Assembly (NCBI RefSeq): GCF_012317585.1
Contig: NZ_CP042909.1
Coordinates: forward strand, 744,001 to 808,000
Length of the DNA stretch: 64,000 nt
Origin: Thermosulfurimonas marina
Lineage (GTDB): Bacteria; Desulfobacterota; Thermodesulfobacteria; Thermodesulfobacteriales; Thermodesulfobacteriaceae
Direction of reading: 5' to 3'
Part shown: in pieces, positions 62,989 through 64,000 of the stretch
Layout: each line of letters opens with the position of its first letter
Position numbering within the stretch: position 1 is the stretch's first letter
Translations under genes and position numbers: made by a program
The notes under the pieces: generated by a model
What the model saw: the letters and a program-made list of their open reading frames with translations, nothing else
Told to the model about the DNA's origin: nothing
The model's database searches: none

Positions 62989-64000
62989 ATGGAGTGGAAA
63001 AAGACCCTCAATCTCCCGCAAACGGATTTTCCGATGAAAGGAAAGCTCCCCCAGCGGGAGCCGGAATTCCTGCGCTTTTGGGAATCCCTTAAACTCTACC
63101 AAAAGCTCAACCAGCGGGAAGGCCCTCTTTTCGTCCTCCATGACGGCCCTCCTTACGCCAACGGGCGCATCCACATGGGCACCGCCTTAAACAAGGTCTT
63201 GAAAGACATCATCCTTAAGAGCCGGCGCATGATGGGCTTCCGGGCCCCTTATGTCCCGGGGTGGGACTGCCACGGTTTGCCCATTGAGCTCAATGTAGAG
63301 CGGGAACTGGGAGTGCGCCGGGGAGAACTTCCCAAAAACGAGATCCGGCAACACTGCCGGGCCTATGCCGAACGCTTCATCCACATCCAGCGGGAGGAAT
63401 TCCGCCGGCTGGGGGTCCTCGGCGACTGGGAGAATCCTTACCTCACCATGAGTCCGGACTACGAGGCTACCATCGCCCGGGAGTTCGTGCGTTTCCTCTC
63501 CTCAGGACAGGTCTACCGGCGCAAAAAGCCCGTTTTCTGGTGCACCCACTGCGTAACCGCCCTGGCGGAGGCCGAAGTAGAGTATTACGATCACCGCTCC
63601 CCCTCCGTTTATGTAAAATTTCCTCTGGCCAAGGACGCCCTTGAAGCCCTGGGACTTTCTGAGCCGGCTGCGGTCCTCATCTGGACCACCACCCCTTGGA
63701 CCCTTCCGGCTAATCTAGCCGTAGCCCTCCATCCGGAATTCGACTACGTGCTGGTGCGCTGGCCCGGAGAGGAACCCTTGCTTCTGGCCGAAGGTCGCCT
63801 TTCGGCCCTTTGTGCGGAGCTTTCCCGGGACCTTCCCGAGATCCTCCTCCGGGTAGATCCGCGAAAGCTCGAGGGCCGGCATGCCCAACACCCCTTCTAC
63901 GAAAGGGAAAGCCTTTTCATCCTGGCCGACTACGTAACCCTGGAGGCAGGAACGGGTTGCGTGCACATCGCTCCCGGCCACGGAGAAGAGGACTACGAAA
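62989..64000 (+). CDS. ileS: Isoleucyl-tRNA synthetase (3' partial)
   Basis: Starts [18 protein letters not shown] at the ATG after GGAGGCGGTGCAT and runs open to the window end (337 codons). The class I HIGH-type motif is [10 protein letters not shown] in [26 protein letters not shown] and [11 protein letters not shown] (editing domain start) are IleS hallmarks. It charges tRNA-Ile. No T-box leader fits the 66-bp gap before it. Confidence 0.95.
   Translation, partial: MEWKKTLNLPQTDFPMKGKLPQREPEFLRFWESLKLYQKLNQREGPLFVLHDGPPYANGRIHMGTALNKVLKDIILKSRRMMGFRAPYVPGWDCHGLPIELNVERELGVRRGELPKNEIRQHCRAYAERFIHIQREEFRRLGVLGDWENPYLTMSPDYEATIAREFVRFLSSGQVYRRKKPVFWCTHCVTALAEAEVEYYDHRSPSVYVKFPLAKDALEALGLSEPAAVLIWTTTPWTLPANLAVALHPEFDYVLVRWPGEEPLLLAEGRLSALCAELSRDLPEILLRVDPRKLEGRHAQHPFYERESLFILADYVTLEAGTGCVHIAPGHGEEDYE

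Overview
The window reads as chromosome of a thermophilic, strictly anaerobic, Gram-negative bacterium, most likely of the Thermodesulfobacteria type (inference). Evidence is the core gene content: a fused di-myo-inositol-phosphate synthase (a heat-stress solute of hyperthermophiles), a four-subunit 2-oxoacid:ferredoxin oxidoreductase, PyrK/PyrD, an LPS heptosyltransferase, a Tol-Pal-type lipoprotein, an F-type ATPase subunit c with a signal peptide, and many c-di-GMP proteins. Core DNA is GC-rich with tightly packed, often overlapping genes.

Layout. 1-8.5 kb: an EAL protein (cut by the window edge), dtd, prmA, the inositol-phosphate fusion, an ATP-grasp protein, and a minus-strand operon gcvH-like - fabD - korD - korA - korB - two small membrane proteins - korC. 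8.6-14.8 kb: a secreted protein with two YeeE/YedE-type sulfur transporters, pyrK-pyrD, cpoB, a periplasmic-binding-like protein and a heptosyltransferase. 14.8-20.1 kb: a double-length (tandem) UvrA. 20.1-27 kb: HDOD-GGDEF, a chemoreceptor, a decayed mer operon (merT and merP intact, merA broken) and a globin-coupled GGDEF-EAL protein. 26.9-39.8 kb: three tRNAs, a TPR protein, ilvE, ftsY, a kinase, a 1388-residue activase/dehydratase fusion, the ATPase F0 genes, yifB, a CDP-alcohol phosphotransferase and rsmI.

39.76-58.94 kb is a genomic island that appears undescribed. A 46-bp exact direct repeat of the 3' part of tRNA-Arg(CCT) bounds it (attL 39756-39801, attR 58868-58913, inside the intact tRNA gene). 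A tyrosine integrase lies next to attL with repeated arm-type sites, followed by a toxin-antitoxin module. Within it, two almost identical IS256-family copies in the same orientation enclose 13.6 kb carrying nitrogen fixation: glnK-amtB, and nifH-nifI1-nifI2-nifB-nifD-nifK-nifE opposite nifV-nifA. Sigma-54 promoters precede amtB, nifH and nifV, and a 17-bp direct repeat lies between the divergent nifH and nifV promoters. The genes abutting each IS on the inside (an activase and a tRNA-nucleotidyltransferase-like HD protein) have lost their 5' ends, so the nif block looks as if it was lifted from elsewhere as a composite transposon.

The most striking single observation is in nifD. The reading frame is complete from a good ribosome binding site, except that the codon for the first P-cluster cysteine (Azotobacter alpha-Cys62 position) is TGA. 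A short stem-loop follows at a distance typical of bacterial SECIS elements. This could be a selenocysteine P-cluster ligand, a fresh nonsense mutation, or a sequencing error; the window alone cannot decide.

After the island come transposase and repressor remnants, proC, rlmE, a membrane diguanylate cyclase and the start of ileS.
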